NCBI RefSeq assembly: GCF_000211815.1 | Contig: NZ_GL890930.1 | Span: forward strand, 79,838 to 143,837 | Reading direction: 5' to 3' | Length of the DNA: 64,000 nt | From: Moorena producens 3L | GTDB lineage: Bacteria; Cyanobacteriota; Cyanobacteriia; Cyanobacteriales; Coleofasciculaceae | Shown here: positions 61,601 through 64,000 of the stretch, piece after piece | How the letters are laid out: the number at the start of each line of letters is the position of its first letter | Position numbering within the stretch: the stretch's first letter is position 1 | Notes under the pieces: model-generated | What the model was told of the DNA's origin: nothing | What the model saw: the letters and a program-made list of their open reading frames with translations, nothing else | The model's database searches: none | Position numbers and translations under genes: made by a program

Positions 61601-63769
61601 ATGACTCCCCCTTTTGTCACACGTTACCTGATTGCTCTCAATCAGCATAAGTTAATCGGCTTTGCCACGTTTTTCCTGATTACTGGCATATCCGGGATTG
61701 TGGCTATACAGCCAACGCCACCTCCGATTTACCGAGCTGAAGGTCGCTTGATATATACCACTCCTGTGAAAGTATTTTCCCAGACAGGGGTACAGATTTC
61801 AGAACAAGGTAAACAAGTGCTGACACAGGGAACGCTGCTGGCAGACAATGTGGTGAAGGAAGTAGCAGCTGGGATGCAAGTCAGCTCCAAAGACATTGTT
61901 AAAAATACACAGGTGAAATTGCCAAAAGCAGAAGGAGCACAATTTATTTCGGTAATCTATAGGGATAAGAATAAGGAAATTTCTGCAGCCATCGTTGACA
62001 TGCTGATGAAGAAAATGGTGGAACAGAGCCGTTTTATCAACACATCACAACTAAGACGGATTATTGAAGTGATAGAAGAACGTTTACCTAAGGCGGAGGC
62101 GGAACTAAGGGAAGCGGAACAAAAACTGGAACAGTATGACCGCCTACAAGGACCAGCTTTATTTGCTGCTCAAGATGGGACGTTAGTGGGTGGAATTACT
62201 GGTAGCCAACAGCAACAACGTAGTCTCGAGATACAGCTAGAGGGGGTTGAGGCTCAATATTCTAGCCTAATCGAACGGCTAGGTTTGACCCCTGACCAAG
62301 CTTACACGTCTTCTGCCCTTAGTGCTGACCCGATTATTGCTAGTCTGCGAGCTCAGATTCTGGATACTGAGACACAGATGGAACTGCTCAAGGGGCAGTT
62401 GCGTCCGCAACATCCAACTATGATTGAGTTGCGCAAACAGCAACAGACTTATGAGACCTTACTTCAGGCACGTGCGGCTGAAGTTCTCGGTGGTAATGGG
62501 TTTACCTCTCCATTGCCCAGTCAAATCCGCCAAGACAGTACCCTGGACCCAGCACGGCAGGCACTGGCTAATCAGTTGGTAGCTCTGCAAACCCAGCGGG
62601 AATCACTTCAACGGCAGTTGGCAGCTACCCAAAGAACGGAAAAAGAACTAAGACAGCAATATCAGCAGCTGCCCAATAAGCAGCTGGAGCGAGGGCGACT
62701 GGCTCAGCAAGTTGCTTTTAAGCAGGAATTTTACAATCGGTTGCAGGCGGCATTAGCAGATAGCAAAATAGCAGAGGCGGAGACTGAGAGTAGTCTTGCG
62801 ATCGCTGGGATTTCAGAACCGAGAGCACTTCAGGCCCAGACAGAAAGTAATCCGATCGTTACTTTGGCAATAGGTGGTGTAATCGGTATTGTTGTAGGTG
62901 CTGGTGTGATTCTGCTGCTATCAACCCTGGATAATACTTTATACACGCCAGAGGATGTTAAGCCCATACTTCGGGACAATGGTGTGCCATTACTGGGGGA
63001 TTTACCGACAATCGGCCTCAAGTCCTACCGGGGTGAAGCTGCGATAATAACCCAACCAGAGGCTTTGGAGTTGGAGTTCTACGAACGGTTCCGCACTAAT
63101 CTTCGTCTGCGGGAGGAACCTGCGGTAAAAGTGGTGTTGGTGACTAGTACGGCAGGGAATGAAGGAAAGACGATCGTGGCTTACAATTTAGCGATCGCAT
63201 CTGCCCAAGCCGGTATGCGTACTCTGTTGGTAGAAGGGGATTTGCGATCGCATTCTGTAGCTCAAGCTCAAGAAGTGATTCACCTGATGGACGCTCCACT
63301 GGAACCTTTGCGCTTCTATGGCTCTAAGAGTGAATGTATTCATTTAGCCCAAGATTTTGAAAATCTCTACATTCTCCCTAGTCTTGGGCCCCTGCGCAAA
63401 GCTGCGGGGATCCTAGAATCGAGTGAAATGAAGCATTTGCTGGAAGATGCTCGTGGTCGCTTTGATTTTGTTGTAGTTGATTCGCCTAGTCTCTCCCGTT
63501 GTAATGATGCCCTATTACTACAACCATTTACTGATGGGATTGTGTTAGTTACTCGACCAGGCTATACCCAGGGAAGTATTTTATCTCAGGTAATCGAAGA
63601 GTTAGATGAAAACGAGGTACTGTTGGGAGCAGTTATCAACGATATCAAGCAGCTACAACCCCCTGTTCCGGTGGATACTGGGAGGGGGTATTCAGCGGTA
63701 GATACTCCTGTGGCTCAAACCCCAGCAGAGAACCATAAAGTTACTAGTGGAGTAGGGAGTAGGGACTAG
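61601..63769 (+). CDS. Polysaccharide co-polymerase/tyrosine autokinase, second paralogue (Wzc-like)
   Basis: A 722-residue protein with a Wzz-like N-terminal segment (residues about 17-38), a long coiled-coil periplasmic domain (about 150-400), a second membrane span (about 420-445), and a cytoplasmic kinase-like domain with Walker A TSTAGNEGKTIVAYN, Walker A' LLVEGDLRS and Walker B FVVVDSPSL. The Walker A' acidic residue is E rather than D compared with the usual VDxD. Few tyrosines are near the C-terminus (GRGYSAVD), so autophosphorylation is doubtful. It probably pairs with the Wza-like protein just upstream. Its end runs into tandem repeats at 63770. Confidence 0.92.
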   Translation: MTPPFVTRYLIALNQHKLIGFATFFLITGISGIVAIQPTPPPIYRAEGRLIYTTPVKVFSQTGVQISEQGKQVLTQGTLLADNVVKEVAAGMQVSSKDIVKNTQVKLPKAEGAQFISVIYRDKNKEISAAIVDMLMKKMVEQSRFINTSQLRRIIEVIEERLPKAEAELREAEQKLEQYDRLQGPALFAAQDGTLVGGITGSQQQQRSLEIQLEGVEAQYSSLIERLGLTPDQAYTSSALSADPIIASLRAQILDTETQMELLKGQLRPQHPTMIELRKQQQTYETLLQARAAEVLGGNGFTSPLPSQIRQDSTLDPARQALANQLVALQTQRESLQRQLAATQRTEKELRQQYQQLPNKQLERGRLAQQVAFKQEFYNRLQAALADSKIAEAETESSLAIAGISEPRALQAQTESNPIVTLAIGGVIGIVVGAGVILLLSTLDNTLYTPEDVKPILRDNGVPLLGDLPTIGLKSYRGEAAIITQPEALELEFYERFRTNLRLREEPAVKVVLVTSTAGNEGKTIVAYNLAIASAQAGMRTLLVEGDLRSHSVAQAQEVIHLMDAPLEPLRFYGSKSECIHLAQDFENLYILPSLGPLRKAAGILESSEMKHLLEDARGRFDFVVVDSPSLSRCNDALLLQPFTDGIVLVTRPGYTQGSILSQVIEELDENEVLLGAVINDIKQLQPPVPVDTGRGYSAVDTPVAQTPAENHKVTSGVGSRD

Positions 63770-64000
63770 GGAGTCGGGAATCGGGAGTCGGGAATCGGGA
63801 GTCGGGAAAGATAGGGAAGTGTGGGAGGTGTGGGAGGTGTGGGAGGTGTGGGGAATTTAGAAGTTAGAAGTTAGAAGTTAGAAGTTAGAATTTAGAATTT
63901 AGAATTTAGAATCGAGAATGGGCGAATTTAGTAGGGAGTAGGGAGTAGCTCACTTGGGTAGGTTTTTTACATTTGGGTCAAACCCACCCCCAACCCCTGA
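63770..64000. repeat. Mixed tandem repeats at the right edge
   Basis: Four arrays follow each other: GGGAGTCGGGAATC units (63752-63805), GGTGTGGGA units (about 63823-63851), GAAGTTA heptamers (63862-63890) and AATTTAG heptamers (to about 63910), then GTAGGGA. No gene is visible before the edge. Confidence 0.85.

Overview
The window looks like chromosomal DNA from a filamentous cyanobacterium. The reasons are a Raf1 Rubisco-assembly chaperone gene, a cyanoexosortase B pair, RRM-type RNA-binding protein and rpsU linkage, a tig-clpP-clpX block facing an asd-dapA-rnaseJ block, many GCGATCGC (HIP1) octamers and 7-8 bp STRR-type tandem repeats. Intergenic DNA is abundant and full of short inverted-repeat elements, which resembles large-genome marine genera such as Moorena. 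That genus assignment is inference only.

Region 1 (1-9.8 kb): a truncated gene end, a lone family 2 glycosyltransferase, a DUF445 membrane protein, raf1, a methyltransferase, tRNA-Leu(CAA) overlapping the 3' end of an M48 protease gene, an IscA-type Fe-S protein and a TPR protein. Region 2 (9.8-19.8 kb): housekeeping genes. An alpha/beta hydrolase and tig-clpP-clpX are on the minus strand; asd-dapA-RNase J are on the plus strand and end at a strong terminator. Region 3 (20-32.5 kb): accessory and cell-envelope genes. These are a Mo-nitro_C protein, a TIR-like protein, a small conserved protein, mltA, an oligopeptide-type binding lipoprotein, a DUF6745-like protein, a SpoU methyltransferase, a beta-lactamase-fold membrane protein, obgE, a TerB/Mo-nitro_C fusion and an EamA-type half transporter.

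Region 4 (32.7-63.8 kb): a dispersed exopolysaccharide locus. It has a WecG/TagA/CpsF transferase, three further glycosyltransferases (two GT2, one GT4), a flippase, a polymerase/ligase, two Wzc-like kinases, a Wza-like export protein, a hexapeptide acyltransferase, a DegT aminotransferase and the cyanoexosortase B pair. Housekeeping genes (rpsU, rbp, comF, a PEP-utilizing enzyme) lie between them. Together they could make, modify, flip, polymerise and export a surface polysaccharide. Several members are dead: a HAD-family gene with three in-frame stops, a glycosidase-like gene with a stop and an insertion, and an IS66 transposase relic.

The main non-genic signal is a set of small non-autonomous elements. 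Family A (about 102 bp, TA-flanked) has two copies, each at a dead gene. Family B (inverted ends containing GAGGTACA) has five copies, one carrying a 24-unit GGGAATA expansion and one sitting between the two exosortase-system genes. Family C is one 98-bp element with an exact 8-bp target duplication. Family D (ends AGGACTTAC) has two copies. No CRISPR array, prophage or rRNA gene was seen.
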